A stretch of DNA of 64,000 nucleotides from UMGS1532 sp045542355 (GCA_045542355.1 JAZQKX010000020.1:1-64000); one strand, 5' to 3'. Positions 42,734-52,004 are shown, counted from the first letter of the stretch. Numbers and translations are program-made. Notes: a model not told the origin generated them from the letters alone.

Positions 42734-44713
42734 ATGTCAAACCAAGATGTTAAAAAACGAATCGATGAACTGACAGAGGAGCTTAAATATCACAGTAAGC
42801 TTTACTATGAAAATGATGCTCCCGAAATCAGTGACAGGGAATATGATATGCTCCAGCGTGAGCTCTTAAAATTAGAAGCAGAATATCCCAAATTCGCCCA
42901 TTCCGATTCTCCAACCAAAAATGTCGGCGGTAGGGTTGGCGAAAAATTTTCCCCTGTCGAACATAAAGTAAGGATGGAAAGTCTACAGGATGCCTTTAAC
43001 TATGACGAGCTGAGAGCTTTTGATAGGCGTGTTAGAGATGTTTTCCCTGATGCAGTATATTCCGTAGAGCCTAAAATCGACGGACTTTCGGTTTCTCTCC
43101 AATATGAAAACGGTGTGTTTACTATCGGCTCAACCCGCGGTGACGGTGATGTAGGCGAGAATGTTACCGAAAATTTAGCCACCATTAAGACCGTACCCAA
43201 AACCATAAAAACCGACTCCCGCCTTTTAGAGGTGCGGGGTGAGGTATATATGTCCCACAAAAGCTTTGAAAGGTTTTATGCATATCAGGAGTTGAACGAC
43301 CTTAAATTGCCTAAAAACCCAAGAAATGCTGCGGCAGGTTCACTTCGCCAAAAGGATGCTAAGGTCACAGCTTCGAGAGACCTGGACATTTTTATATTTA
43401 ATGTTCAGCAAATAAGCGACACCCAGCTAAACACACACATTGATTCGCTGGAATATTTGAAAGATATTGGTTTTAATACTCTGCCTTTTTATACCCGTTG
43501 TAACACAATAGACGATGCCATAGCCGAGATAGAAAGAATCGGTAATATTCGCGGTGAACTGAATTTTGACATCGACGGAGCGGTTATTAAGGTGGATGAC
43601 TTCAGTATGCGCGAGGCAGTCGGCTCCACCTCTAAATTCCCTAAATGGGCAATAGCCTATAAATATCCACCCGAAGAGAAAGAAACCGTTTTAAAAGATA
43701 TTGAGATAAACGTGGGCAGAACAGGCGCGTTGACCCCAACTGCTGTCTTTGATACCGTTCTATTGGCAGGAACTAGCGTCAGCAGAGCCAGTCTCCACAA
43801 CGAGGATTTTATAAAAGAAAAGGGAATAGGTATCGGTGACACTATCATTGTTCGAAAAGCTGGAGATATAATCCCTGAGGTTGTGGGAGTAAAGAGTCAT
43901 ATAAGCGGAAACCCTGTGTATGAGCTCCCCCGTGTTTGTCCTTCGTGCGGCGCTGAAGTTCATAAAATTGATGACGAGGCGGCTTTAAGGTGTACAAACC
44001 CCGCATGTCCCGCTCAGCTTCTTCGCAATCTTATCCACTTTACATCCCGCGATGCTATGGATATTGAGGGCTTAGGTCCTGCAATTCTGGAGACCCTTGT
44101 GGATAACGGCATTATTAAAACCCCTGTGGATATTTACGATATCAGAAAAGAGGATTTGTTAGGGCTGGAAAAGTTTAAGGACAAGTCCGCCACAAACATT
44201 GTTAATGCTATTGCAAAATCAAAGGATAATGAGCTTTATCGCTTTGTCTATGCTATGGGTATACGCCATATCGGTCTCAAGGCATCAAAGCTGATTTGCG
44301 ATCAATTCGGTAGTATAGATAATATTCTCGCCGCAACCTATGAGCAGTATATGGACATCGAGGGGTTTGGTGAGATTTTGGCGAGGAGCGCCTGTGAATT
44401 TTTCTCCCATCCCGAAACCGCCCTTTTGATGGGTAAATTCCGCGAAAAGGGAGTAAAAATGGAGTCCACAGACAATTCCATTGACAACCGTTTCCAGGGC
44501 ATGACCTTTGTACTGACAGGAACTCTGGATGGAATTACCCGAGACGAAGCCTCGGAAATCATAGAACAGCATGGTGGCAAAACCTCTGGTAGCGTTTCAA
44601 AGAAAACCACCTATGTTCTGGCTGGAGAAGCCGCCGGAAGCAAATTGACCAAAGCCGAAAGTCTTGGTGTAAAGGTTATCAATTTGCAGGAATTTTATGA
44701 AATGTTAAAATAG
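42734..44713 (+). CDS. ligA: NAD-dependent DNA ligase LigA
   Basis: Seals nicks in replication and repair. Adenylation lysine in the VEPKIDGLSVS (KxDG) motif, about residue 116; OB-fold; a Cys4 zinc site (CPSCG...CTNPAC); helix-hairpin-helix repeats (for instance FGEILARSACEFF); and a C-terminal BRCT domain (FQGMTFVLTGTLDGITRDEA). 659 residues, complete. It follows yunB closely and probably shares its transcript. Confidence 0.96.
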   Translation: MSNQDVKKRIDELTEELKYHSKLYYENDAPEISDREYDMLQRELLKLEAEYPKFAHSDSPTKNVGGRVGEKFSPVEHKVRMESLQDAFNYDELRAFDRRVRDVFPDAVYSVEPKIDGLSVSLQYENGVFTIGSTRGDGDVGENVTENLATIKTVPKTIKTDSRLLEVRGEVYMSHKSFERFYAYQELNDLKLPKNPRNAAAGSLRQKDAKVTASRDLDIFIFNVQQISDTQLNTHIDSLEYLKDIGFNTLPFYTRCNTIDDAIAEIERIGNIRGELNFDIDGAVIKVDDFSMREAVGSTSKFPKWAIAYKYPPEEKETVLKDIEINVGRTGALTPTAVFDTVLLAGTSVSRASLHNEDFIKEKGIGIGDTIIVRKAGDIIPEVVGVKSHISGNPVYELPRVCPSCGAEVHKIDDEAALRCTNPACPAQLLRNLIHFTSRDAMDIEGLGPAILETLVDNGIIKTPVDIYDIRKEDLLGLEKFKDKSATNIVNAIAKSKDNELYRFVYAMGIRHIGLKASKLICDQFGSIDNILAATYEQYMDIEGFGEILARSACEFFSHPETALLMGKFREKGVKMESTDNSIDNRFQGMTFVLTGTLDGITRDEASEIIEQHGGKTSGSVSKKTTYVLAGEAAGSKLTKAESLGVKVINLQEFYEMLK

Positions 44714-44735
44714 TGTTACGGATGGCGCGTCAGCC

Positions 44736-44764
44736 TTGAAATCTGAGGCATCCCGTGATATAAT
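44736..44764 (+). promoter_or_regulatory. Promoter of the DUF6106-type gene
   Basis: TTGAAA (44736-44741), 17 bp, TATAAT (44759-44764), with a TGA extension (44756-44758). One of the best sigma-A-like sites in the window. Confidence 0.7.
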
Positions 44765-44811
44765 TCTATTAAAATAAGATATTGTTTTAAATAATACAGA
44801 CAGGTGATATT

Positions 44812-45321
44812 ATGGATTCATATAAAGAACAAATTATCAAAGTAAAACCCAACGTTGCTACCTATATTTGCAAAGCTTTGATATGGGTTTTAGCCTTGCT
44901 TATAGCATTCGGTAGTTTCTTTGTGGCTTTACAACTAAAATTACCATTCATAATTCTTATTTCTGCCGCTATTATTTATGCTGCATATAAAGCAAACTCA
45001 ATGCTTAATATTGAGTTTGAATACATAGCCACTAACGGCTCTGTGGATGTAGATAAGATTATAAACAAAAGCTCAAGGAAACGATTGGTTTCTTTCGATT
45101 GCTCCAAGGTGGAGGAGGTTAAGAAATATTCCTCTGATATAATCAAGAACAAGGCGGTTAAAACCTTTACATGCACAGACAACTTAGATGATGCTTATGT
45201 TTTCACAACCTCAACTAAAGAGTTAGGGAAATGCAATATAATTATCTCGCCCAATGATGGGTTTATCAATCATATCAAGCTGTTTATTCCGCGTTCACTT
45301 GTTTCTGACTGGTGGAAGTAA
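44812..45321 (+). CDS. DUF6106-type membrane protein
   Basis: Unknown function. Two adjacent hydrophobic segments (about residues 19-58) follow a basic 18-residue start. The rest is a soluble domain of about 110 residues with YIATNGSVDVDKI and KSSRKRLVSFDCSKVEEV, which resembles a PH-like domain. From memory it matches DUF6106, a short membrane family of Clostridia. Own promoter and terminator; monocistronic. Confidence 0.6.
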   Translation: MDSYKEQIIKVKPNVATYICKALIWVLALLIAFGSFFVALQLKLPFIILISAAIIYAAYKANSMLNIEFEYIATNGSVDVDKIINKSSRKRLVSFDCSKVEEVKKYSSDIIKNKAVKTFTCTDNLDDAYVFTTSTKELGKCNIIISPNDGFINHIKLFIPRSLVSDWWK

Positions 45322-45329
45322 CACATGTG

Positions 45330-45353
45330 GCCGACGGGAGACCGTCGGCTTTT
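45330..45353 (+). terminator. Terminator of the DUF6106-type gene
   Basis: GCCGACGG (45330-45337) pairs with CCGTCGGC (45342-45349) around GAGA, followed by TTTT. Confidence 0.85.
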
Positions 45354-45372
45354 AAATTAAAGGAGATTTCTA

Positions 45373-46902
45373 ATGAATGTTTTATTTAATGACAGCGTCC
45401 GTGAAATAGAAAACAGAGCCATTAAAGAGGGCTTTAGCGGACTTCGCATGATGGAAAATGCAGGTGCCGCGGCTTGTGGTGTTATCACAGAGAAATTTGA
45501 GTTAAGAGAAAAAAGTGTGGTAATAGTTGCGGGTAACGGAAACAATGGCGGAGATGGCTTTGTTGTTGCCCGTAAACTGTATGAGGCGGGTGTCAGTGTT
45601 TGTGTTGTTTTAGCGTCGGGTATGCCGAAAACCGAAAGTGCCAAGGAGACACTGTCTAAGCTTTCTGCATATCCTGTGAGGGTTTACGGAGCTAACGACC
45701 CTGAAGTCGCCGTTAAGATTCACAGTGCGGATTATCTGATAGATGCTATATTTGGAATTGGTTTCCATGGTATGGTGGACGATGGTGTTTCAGCGTTGAT
45801 TGAGAAATTCAATCGTTCTAAAGCTTTAAAAATTTCCTTGGATTTACCCAGTGGTTGCGAATGTGACACCGGTAATGTTTCCAATGCCTGTATAAATGCC
45901 GACATAACCATTACATTCATTGCAGTAAAGCCCTGTCATGTCCTGTATCCTGCATCGGATTATTGCGGAAAACTTGTAAAAGTCAGCATAGGAATTTCGA
46001 AAAGTATAATGGATAGTGTGACTTCCAACATAACAATTATTGAAAATAGTTATGTAGAATCGGCGCTGCCCAAACGCACTAAGAATTTCCACAAGGGCAT
46101 GGGTGGTACCGCCTTGCAGTTATGTGGCTCTTATGGTATGGCTGGGGCGGCAATGCTATCGGCAAAGGCAGCCCTTCGAAGCGGTGCGGGACTGGTAAAG
46201 GCTCTGCTTCCTGAATCTGTTTATCCAATGGTTGCCACCTATCTGCCCGAAGCCGTATACCTGCCCTGTAAGGATACAGACGATGGCTCGGTGGGTCTTA
46301 ACTCTTTGGACAAAATCATAAAATCTATCGCCACCGCCGATTCTATTTTAATCGGTTGTGGGTTATCACAATCAAAAAGTTCTAAGGAATTGCTTTACAC
46401 CTTGCTTCCTAACATTAAAATCCCAACAGTTCTGGATGCGGATGGTATAAATATTGCTTCCAAAAACATAGATATATTATTGAAAAGTGAAGCGCCGATG
46501 ATTTTAACCCCCCATCCCGCGGAAATGGCGAGACTCATGCGTGCATCGGTTGAGGATATCCAGCGCAACCGCTTTAAAGCCGCCCATGCTTTCAGCACCC
46601 GTTTCAGCAAGATAGTTGTGCTAAAAGGCGCCAACACCATTGTAGCTTTACCAAACGGGGAAATGTATGTTTGCATGGCGGGTAATCCCGGAATGGCAGT
46701 TGGAGGAAGCGGAGATGTTCTGGCTGGTATAATTAATTCTTTGTTAGCTCAGGGGATGTCCCCCGAAAATGCGGCAATATGCAGTGTTCAAATACATGCC
46801 GCCGCAGGTGATATGGTTGCCTCTCAGAAATCCATGCGTGCCATGCTTCCTACAGATATCATAGAAGCATTACCCTCACTTTTCAAAGAATACGAGGTTT
46901 AA
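45373..46902 (+). CDS. nnr: Bifunctional NAD(P)H-hydrate epimerase / ADP-dependent NAD(P)H-hydrate dehydratase
   Basis: Repairs damaged NADH/NADPH hydrates. The N-terminal epimerase domain (about residues 1-215) has GNGNNGGDGFVVAR. The C-terminal ribokinase-like dehydratase (about 225-509) has MILTPHPAEMARL, GNPGMAVGGSGDVLAG and an ATP-type pocket. 509 residues in one chain, as in many bacteria. RBS AAAGGAGA. The 13-base spacing to the next lipoprotein gene suggests an operon. Confidence 0.95.
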   Translation: MNVLFNDSVREIENRAIKEGFSGLRMMENAGAAACGVITEKFELREKSVVIVAGNGNNGGDGFVVARKLYEAGVSVCVVLASGMPKTESAKETLSKLSAYPVRVYGANDPEVAVKIHSADYLIDAIFGIGFHGMVDDGVSALIEKFNRSKALKISLDLPSGCECDTGNVSNACINADITITFIAVKPCHVLYPASDYCGKLVKVSIGISKSIMDSVTSNITIIENSYVESALPKRTKNFHKGMGGTALQLCGSYGMAGAAMLSAKAALRSGAGLVKALLPESVYPMVATYLPEAVYLPCKDTDDGSVGLNSLDKIIKSIATADSILIGCGLSQSKSSKELLYTLLPNIKIPTVLDADGINIASKNIDILLKSEAPMILTPHPAEMARLMRASVEDIQRNRFKAAHAFSTRFSKIVVLKGANTIVALPNGEMYVCMAGNPGMAVGGSGDVLAGIINSLLAQGMSPENAAICSVQIHAAAGDMVASQKSMRAMLPTDIIEALPSLFKEYEV

Positions 46903-46914
46903 GGCGGGGTAGTT

Positions 46915-47388
46915 ATGCTGAAGCTCATTCCCTTGATTTTGTCTTTAATTCTGTCGCTATGCTCTTGTGGTAATCAACCACCCAAAACTGTGACTGTTGA
47001 AGACAACCCTTTCACCGCGCAAATCAGCATTGATTGTGACGGTGGGGTATATGAATACAGTTATTCATATAAGGGATTGGGAGCGAGTCAGTTCAGATCT
47101 ATTAATAACTCCTTACCCATAGATTTTTCTTGGGAAAACGGCATCTGGACCGCATCAAACGGTGGTGCCAATTATATAGTTCCTGAAGATATTGTAGCAC
47201 CAATTCCAATTGTAGTTTCTCAAGCGGTGGATTCAACCGTGGGAGAGGAGCTAACCGCCGATTATAACGGTGAGTTTAAGCACTACGGTACCTGTAGCGC
47301 AGGTGAATATTGCCTTACTGTTACTGAGGAGTCTAAGATAAAGAATATAATAATCGAAAGCCTTAATTTAAAGGCGGAATTTTCATAA
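46915..47388 (+). CDS. Predicted lipoprotein, unknown function
   Basis: A short hydrophobic signal ends in a lipobox SLCSC; Cys18 is probably lipid-modified, followed by GNQPPKT. The remaining 138 residues form a small beta-rich domain with a YEYSYSYKG and a FSWENGIWTASNGG segment. I recognise no family. It lies between nnr and uvrC, with 15 bases to uvrC, so it is probably co-transcribed. 157 residues. Confidence 0.7.
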   Translation: MLKLIPLILSLILSLCSCGNQPPKTVTVEDNPFTAQISIDCDGGVYEYSYSYKGLGASQFRSINNSLPIDFSWENGIWTASNGGANYIVPEDIVAPIPIVVSQAVDSTVGEELTADYNGEFKHYGTCSAGEYCLTVTEESKIKNIIIESLNLKAEFS

Positions 47389-47403
47389 AAAAGGAGGGAC
47401 TGT

Positions 47404-49233
47404 ATGCAAAACACTTTAATCGGTGAACTTAGAAAAAAAGCAATGGATTTACCCCCAAAACCTGGGGTTTATATAATGCGGGATAAATCCGATAAAATCA
47501 TTTATATCGGCAAGGCAAAGATGCTAAAAAATCGCGTTAGTCAGTATTTTGGCAGTCCCACCAATCATACCGACAAGGTGCGTCAGATGGTCTCTAACGT
47601 GGAGCGCTTTGAATATATAGTGTGCGACAGTGAATTTGAGGCTTTAATCTTAGAATGTTCTCTTATAAAACAACATCAGCCTAAATACAATGTTTTACTT
47701 AAGGACGATAAGGGGTATCATTATATTAAGATTACAAAGGGTCCTTGGCCTAAAATATCCAGTGTAATGCAATTAGAAAATGATGAGGCTGAGTATCTTG
47801 GTCCATATAATTCTGGCTGGGTGGTTAAGCAAACCGTTAATGAAGCCTCGAAGATTTTTAAGCTACCTAAATGCAACAAGGTATTTCCGAGGGATTTCAA
47901 TAAGTCAAGGCCCTGTCTTAACTTTCATATCGGAGTTTGCAGTGCTCCTTGCGGTGGCAAAATAAAACAGAGCGAATATAAAGCAACTGTGGATGAGGCT
48001 ATCGAATTTATAAAAGGCGGCTCACGGTTTAATCTCAATCAGCTTCGCGACGAAATGGAATCAGCCGCTGAGGCTTTGGATTTCGAAAAGGCGGCAAGAA
48101 TTAGAGACAGAATTCGCGCCATTGAAAAGATAAGCGAAAAGCAAAAGGTTATGCTTTCAACTTATGAAAATCAAGATGTAATAGCCTTTGTTTCTGGGGA
48201 AACCCGAGTGGCAATTGAAGTTTTTATATTCAGAAATTCAAGACTTTGCGACCGCAAACAATTTTTGCTTGATATAACCGAGCCATTGCCTACACTGCGT
48301 AGCTCATTCTTAAAGCAGTTTTATTCTTCTGACAACGAAATCCCCAAAAGAATTTTGTTGGACGAGCCATGTGATGACATGGAAATGCTTACCCAGTATT
48401 TTTCTCAGCGTATGGGCAGAAAGACGGAGATTGTTATACCAAAGATTGGTGAGCAAAAACAGCTTATAGAAATGTGCAGGAACAATGCCTCGCAATATTT
48501 AGCCGATTCTATGGGCAGAAAGGGTCACGATGTAGCGGCGTTGGACGAACTTTCAAAGCTATTGGATTTAGATGCTCCTCCTGTTTATATCGAATCCTAC
48601 GATATTTCCCACACCGCTGGTAGTGAAAATGTTGCAGGTATGGTTGTATTTAAGAACGGAGTACCCTTTAAGTCGGCATATAAAAAATTCAAGATTAAAT
48701 CTTTCTTAGGTCAAGACGACTGCCGCTCCATGCAAGAAGTGGTTGAGCGGAGATTTAATGAATATTTAAAGGGCGAAGACGAGGGATTTTCAAGGCTCCC
48801 AGACCTTATTTTGCTGGATGGTGGACATGCTCAGTTGGGTGCGGTGACATCTGTACTCAAAAGTTTGAACATAAATGTTCCGGTTTTTGGCATGGTTAAG
48901 GACGGCAAACACAAAACAAATGCTATTGCTTCGAGTGGCGGAACAATAGTCATTAAGTCAAATCGCGCAGCTTTCACCCTGCTTTCAACCATACAAGAGG
49001 AGGTCCATCGATTTGCCATCGGTTATCATCGAAGCAGAAGCTCTAAATCAATGCTGACATCAGAGCTGACCAATATCGACGGAGTTGGTAAAGCAACTGC
49101 TGAAAAGCTCTTAAAGGAGTTTAAGACTATATCTGCAATTAAAAAAGCATCGGCTGATAGACTGGCTTCAGTAAAAGGAATTTCCAAAAAGACGGCTGAA
49201 AATATCTATATGTATTTTAATACTGAGTACTGA
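47404..49233 (+). CDS. uvrC: Excinuclease ABC subunit UvrC
   Basis: Makes both incisions in nucleotide excision repair. N-terminal GIY-YIG nuclease (PGVYIMRDKSDKIIYIGKA), a Cys-rich segment (CLNFHIGVCSAPCGG), a UVR domain (LRDEMESAAEALDFEKAARIRD), the RNase H-like C-nuclease (ESYDISHTAGSENVAGMVVF) and a terminal tandem helix-hairpin-helix (NIDGVGKATAEKLL). 609 residues, complete. RBS AAGGAGGG. Its last codons form the left arm of the terminator. Confidence 0.96.
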   Translation: MQNTLIGELRKKAMDLPPKPGVYIMRDKSDKIIYIGKAKMLKNRVSQYFGSPTNHTDKVRQMVSNVERFEYIVCDSEFEALILECSLIKQHQPKYNVLLKDDKGYHYIKITKGPWPKISSVMQLENDEAEYLGPYNSGWVVKQTVNEASKIFKLPKCNKVFPRDFNKSRPCLNFHIGVCSAPCGGKIKQSEYKATVDEAIEFIKGGSRFNLNQLRDEMESAAEALDFEKAARIRDRIRAIEKISEKQKVMLSTYENQDVIAFVSGETRVAIEVFIFRNSRLCDRKQFLLDITEPLPTLRSSFLKQFYSSDNEIPKRILLDEPCDDMEMLTQYFSQRMGRKTEIVIPKIGEQKQLIEMCRNNASQYLADSMGRKGHDVAALDELSKLLDLDAPPVYIESYDISHTAGSENVAGMVVFKNGVPFKSAYKKFKIKSFLGQDDCRSMQEVVERRFNEYLKGEDEGFSRLPDLILLDGGHAQLGAVTSVLKSLNINVPVFGMVKDGKHKTNAIASSGGTIVIKSNRAAFTLLSTIQEEVHRFAIGYHRSRSSKSMLTSELTNIDGVGKATAEKLLKEFKTISAIKKASADRLASVKGISKKTAENIYMYFNTEY

Positions 49234-49255
49234 TTTAGTACTCAGTATATTTTTG
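49221..49255 (+). terminator. Terminator overlapping the uvrC stop codon
   Basis: TACTGAGTACT (49221-49231) pairs perfectly with AGTACTCAGTA (49237-49247) around five bases, followed by TATTTTTG. The UvrC stop codon (49231-49233) lies in the stem/loop. Confidence 0.8.
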
Positions 49256-49273
49256 TCCATTTTTTCATATATT
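49245..49273 (+). promoter_or_regulatory. Sigma-E-like promoter of the small-protein/spoIVFB pair
   Basis: GTATATT (49245-49251), 14 bp, CATATATT (49266-49273). This resembles the B. subtilis sigma-E pattern (KMATATT, 13-15 bp, CATACA-T), which is the mother-cell sporulation factor. RBS GGGAGGA follows. Confidence 0.45.
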
Positions 49274-49293
49274 CCAACAAAGGGAGGATTGCT

Positions 49294-49521
49294 ATGAATA
49301 ATTTCGCAGAAACCGAACAACGACTCACAGAAGGAATGGAACCACAAAAATTCGACAATATAGGATTTATTGTTTTTCGCTTAGTGTTTGTAATACTGAT
49401 AGCTATATTTATACTGTGTATGAGATATTTTGTGCCTGATTATTATAAAGAAATTAAATATTATTATGATAATTATGTATCGGTGAATATCACAGCTGAC
49501 TATTATCTGACAGGGGATTGA
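49294..49521 (+). CDS. Small single-span membrane protein in the spoIVFA position
   Basis: 75 residues: about 22 cytoplasmic residues, one span (about 23-43), and a short Tyr-rich outside tail (PDYYKEIKYYYDNYVSVN). RBS GGGAGGA, ATG start. It lies three bases before the SpoIVFB-like protease, exactly where Bacillus has spoIVFA, but lacks the M23 domain of SpoIVFA. It may be a minimal regulator or chaperone of the protease (inference). I know no named family. Confidence 0.65.
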   Translation: MNNFAETEQRLTEGMEPQKFDNIGFIVFRLVFVILIAIFILCMRYFVPDYYKEIKYYYDNYVSVNITADYYLTGD

Positions 49522-49524
49522 TAG

Positions 49525-50103
49525 GTGGTTACTTTTCGTCTGTTTGGAATTAACGTATCTGTATCTTATTTCTTTCTGTCAATACTTGCAGTATTGATTT
49601 TAATAGACAGAAGTGGAATGTTGTCAATCTCTTTATTGGCAGTGGTATTCCATGAACTCGGGCATCTTTGTATGATGAGATTCTTGAAAGTTACTGTGTC
49701 TATTATAGAGTTTTCCCTGTCAACTGTCAGAGTAACAACAATAGGTATGATGGACTATAAAAAAAGTCTGATAGTAGCCGTCTCAGGTCCTTTTGCTAAT
49801 TTATGTCTTTCTTTTTGCGTATTGTCGAATTGGGAACTTGCAGCGTATTTTGGTGTGGCAAATCTTGTGATGTTTGCGTTTAATATGCTGCCCGCAAAGG
49901 GGTTGGACGGGGGAGATGTACTGTATTATGCATTGCTTTCCCTTGGGTTTAAGAATGCCGTTAAGATTTTTGCTATCATTTCTACTCTTTCAATAGTTGC
50001 AATAATTATGCTGGGTGTGGGGCTGTTTGTTGCTACCCGTAGTAATATTACATTGCTTCTGGTGGGAATATATTTATTAATTTTGTCATTTAAAAAGATT
50101 TGA
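49525..50103 (+). CDS. spoIVFB: Site-2 protease family, SpoIVFB-like metallopeptidase
   Basis: Intramembrane zinc protease. The zinc site is HELGH (His43, Glu44, His47) and the distal LDGGD (Asp128) is the third ligand. Six hydrophobic segments over 192 residues. In sporulation SpoIVFB releases pro-sigma-K. The C-terminal CBS domain of Bacillus SpoIVFB is absent, so this is a short form. GTG start after GGGGA. Its partner, the 75-residue protein, precedes it. Confidence 0.83.
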   Translation: MVTFRLFGINVSVSYFFLSILAVLILIDRSGMLSISLLAVVFHELGHLCMMRFLKVTVSIIEFSLSTVRVTTIGMMDYKKSLIVAVSGPFANLCLSFCVLSNWELAAYFGVANLVMFAFNMLPAKGLDGGDVLYYALLSLGFKNAVKIFAIISTLSIVAIIMLGVGLFVATRSNITLLLVGIYLLILSFKKI

Positions 50104-50104
50104 G

Positions 50105-50133
50105 TTGAAACTTTACTCCAAATGCATTAAAAT
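50105..50133 (+). promoter_or_regulatory. Promoter of the TIGR03960 radical SAM gene
   Basis: TTGAAA (50105-50110), 17 bp, TAAAAT (50128-50133), with a predicted start near 50140. Confidence 0.5.
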
Positions 50134-50151
50134 AAATACAGTGCATTGGAG
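50116..50151 (+). promoter_or_regulatory. Hairpin that can hide the RBS of the radical SAM gene
   Basis: CTCCAAATGCA (50116-50126) pairs with TGCATTGGAG (50142-50151) with one bulged A. The right arm includes most of the RBS GGAGG (50148-50152). The left arm lies inside the local promoter spacer, so only read-through RNA from spoIVFB would contain both arms. Confidence 0.5.
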
Positions 50152-50159
50152 GTAATGTA

Positions 50160-52004
50160 ATGACCGAAGAAAGATTGGAACAGCTTTTACTTTCTGTTCA
50201 AAAGCCCGGAAGATATACAGGCGGAGAACAGGGAAGTGTTATAAAGAATAAGAGTGAGGTAGATGTGCGCTTTGCGTTCTGCTTCCCGGATACCTATGAG
50301 ATTGGTATGTCCCACCTTGGAATGAAGATTTTGTATTCACTCTTTAATAGCCGAGAGGATATCTGGTGCGAAAGAGTCTTTGCGCCTTGGGTGGATTTCG
50401 AAGCGGTTATGAGAGAGAATAATATTCCGCTTTTTTCCTTGGAGAGTCGAGACCCGTTATATGATTTCGATATCATAGGCTTCACAATGCAATATGAAAT
50501 GAGCTATACTAATCTTCTCAATATGTTGGACTTAGGCGGTGTTCCCATCCGGTCCAGTGACCGTAAAGAGCTTAAAAATCTGGTGGTTGCGGGTGGTCCT
50601 TGTGTCTGCAACCCCGAACCTATTGCCGAATTTGTGGATATATTCTTCTTAGGAGAAGGCGAAGAGGTGGATTTAGAGGTAATCGACCTCTATAAGAAGT
50701 ACAAGCTTTCGGGAGGAAGCAAACAGGAGTTCCTTATAGAAGCTTCAAAAATAGAGGGCGTTTATGTGCCCTCGCTGTATGATGTTTCGTATAATCCCGA
50801 CGGCACTGTTTCAGCCATTACCCCAAAGCAGGGCGCACCCAAAACCATAAGGAAAAGAATCATAAAGGATTTGGATAGCGTTCACTACCCCGAAACCTTT
50901 GTTACGCCCTATATAGAAATTGTGCACGACCGTGCAGTGCAGGAAATATTCCGCGGTTGTATTCGAGGTTGTAGATTTTGTCAGGCAGGATATATCTACC
51001 GCCCTGTTAGAGAGAAAAGCGTTGACACCATCAACTCTCAGGCTAAGTCCCTTTGCGAGACGACTGGCTACAACGAGATTTCCCTCAACTCTTTAAGCAC
51101 CAGTGACTACAGAGAAATAGAACCGCTTCTTAATTCGCTCCTTAGCTGGACCGACGAAAGCCATATAAATCTCGCATTGCCCTCTTTGAGAATTGATAAT
51201 TTCTCCGACGAGCTTTTGCAGAAAATTAGCTCGGTAAGAAAAAGTGGTCTTACCTTTGCTCCCGAGGCTGGTACCCAAAGGCTCCGCGATGTTATAAACA
51301 AAAACATCACTGAGGATGAAATCATGAATACCTGTATCACCGCCTTTAAGGGTGGATATACATCTGTTAAATTGTATTTCATGTTGGGACTACCCACCGA
51401 GACCGAGGCGGATTTAAAGGGCATTTTAGAGCTTGGACAGCGCATAGTAGACGCTTATTACCACCTTGAAGAAAGACCGAAAGGTAAGGCTGTAAGTGTT
51501 TCTATAAGCGTGTCTTCCTTTGTCCCCAAGCCTTTCACTCCTTTCCAGTTTGAGCCACAAGATACCTTAGATACTATCAGAGAAAAGCAGAAGCTTCTGC
51601 TGGATTCTGTTACCACCAAGAAAATCAGTCTTAGTTGGCACGATTCTTCCACCAGCTTTTTAGAGGGTGTTCTGGCGAGGGGTGACCGCAGAATTTGTGA
51701 TGTTTTAGAGTGGGCTTGGAAAAACGGTTGTAAGTTCGATAGCTGGAGTGAGGAATTTAAATTTGAAACCTGGATACAGGCGTTTGAAGAATTCGGCTTA
51801 GATCCCACGTTCTATGCTAACAGAAAGAGGGAATACGACGAGATAATGCCCTGGGAGCATCTTGATTATGCTGTCAGCAAGGAGTTTTTAATTCGCGAAA
51901 ACAAATTAGCCCACGGCGAGACCACCACACCAAACTGCAGGGAGAAGTGCGCCGCCTGTGGTGCAAATTGTTATTGGGAGGGTGTCTGCTTTGAGAAACG
52001 TTAG
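50160..52004 (+). CDS. TIGR03960 family B12-binding radical SAM protein
   Basis: Radical SAM protein of unknown substrate. The cluster motif CIRGCRFC (Cx3Cx2C) lies around residues 265-272, after an N-terminal B12-binding-like domain (FPDTYEIGMSHLGMKILYS, VVAGGPCVCNPEP). A C-terminal Cys-rich tail follows (CREKCAACGANCYWEGVC). 614 residues. In Clostridia it usually precedes the TIGR03936 gene and then ribosomal/RNase G genes, which are missing here. It overlaps the next gene by 14 bases. Confidence 0.9.
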   Translation: MTEERLEQLLLSVQKPGRYTGGEQGSVIKNKSEVDVRFAFCFPDTYEIGMSHLGMKILYSLFNSREDIWCERVFAPWVDFEAVMRENNIPLFSLESRDPLYDFDIIGFTMQYEMSYTNLLNMLDLGGVPIRSSDRKELKNLVVAGGPCVCNPEPIAEFVDIFFLGEGEEVDLEVIDLYKKYKLSGGSKQEFLIEASKIEGVYVPSLYDVSYNPDGTVSAITPKQGAPKTIRKRIIKDLDSVHYPETFVTPYIEIVHDRAVQEIFRGCIRGCRFCQAGYIYRPVREKSVDTINSQAKSLCETTGYNEISLNSLSTSDYREIEPLLNSLLSWTDESHINLALPSLRIDNFSDELLQKISSVRKSGLTFAPEAGTQRLRDVINKNITEDEIMNTCITAFKGGYTSVKLYFMLGLPTETEADLKGILELGQRIVDAYYHLEERPKGKAVSVSISVSSFVPKPFTPFQFEPQDTLDTIREKQKLLLDSVTTKKISLSWHDSSTSFLEGVLARGDRRICDVLEWAWKNGCKFDSWSEEFKFETWIQAFEEFGLDPTFYANRKREYDEIMPWEHLDYAVSKEFLIRENKLAHGETTTPNCREKCAACGANCYWEGVCFEKR

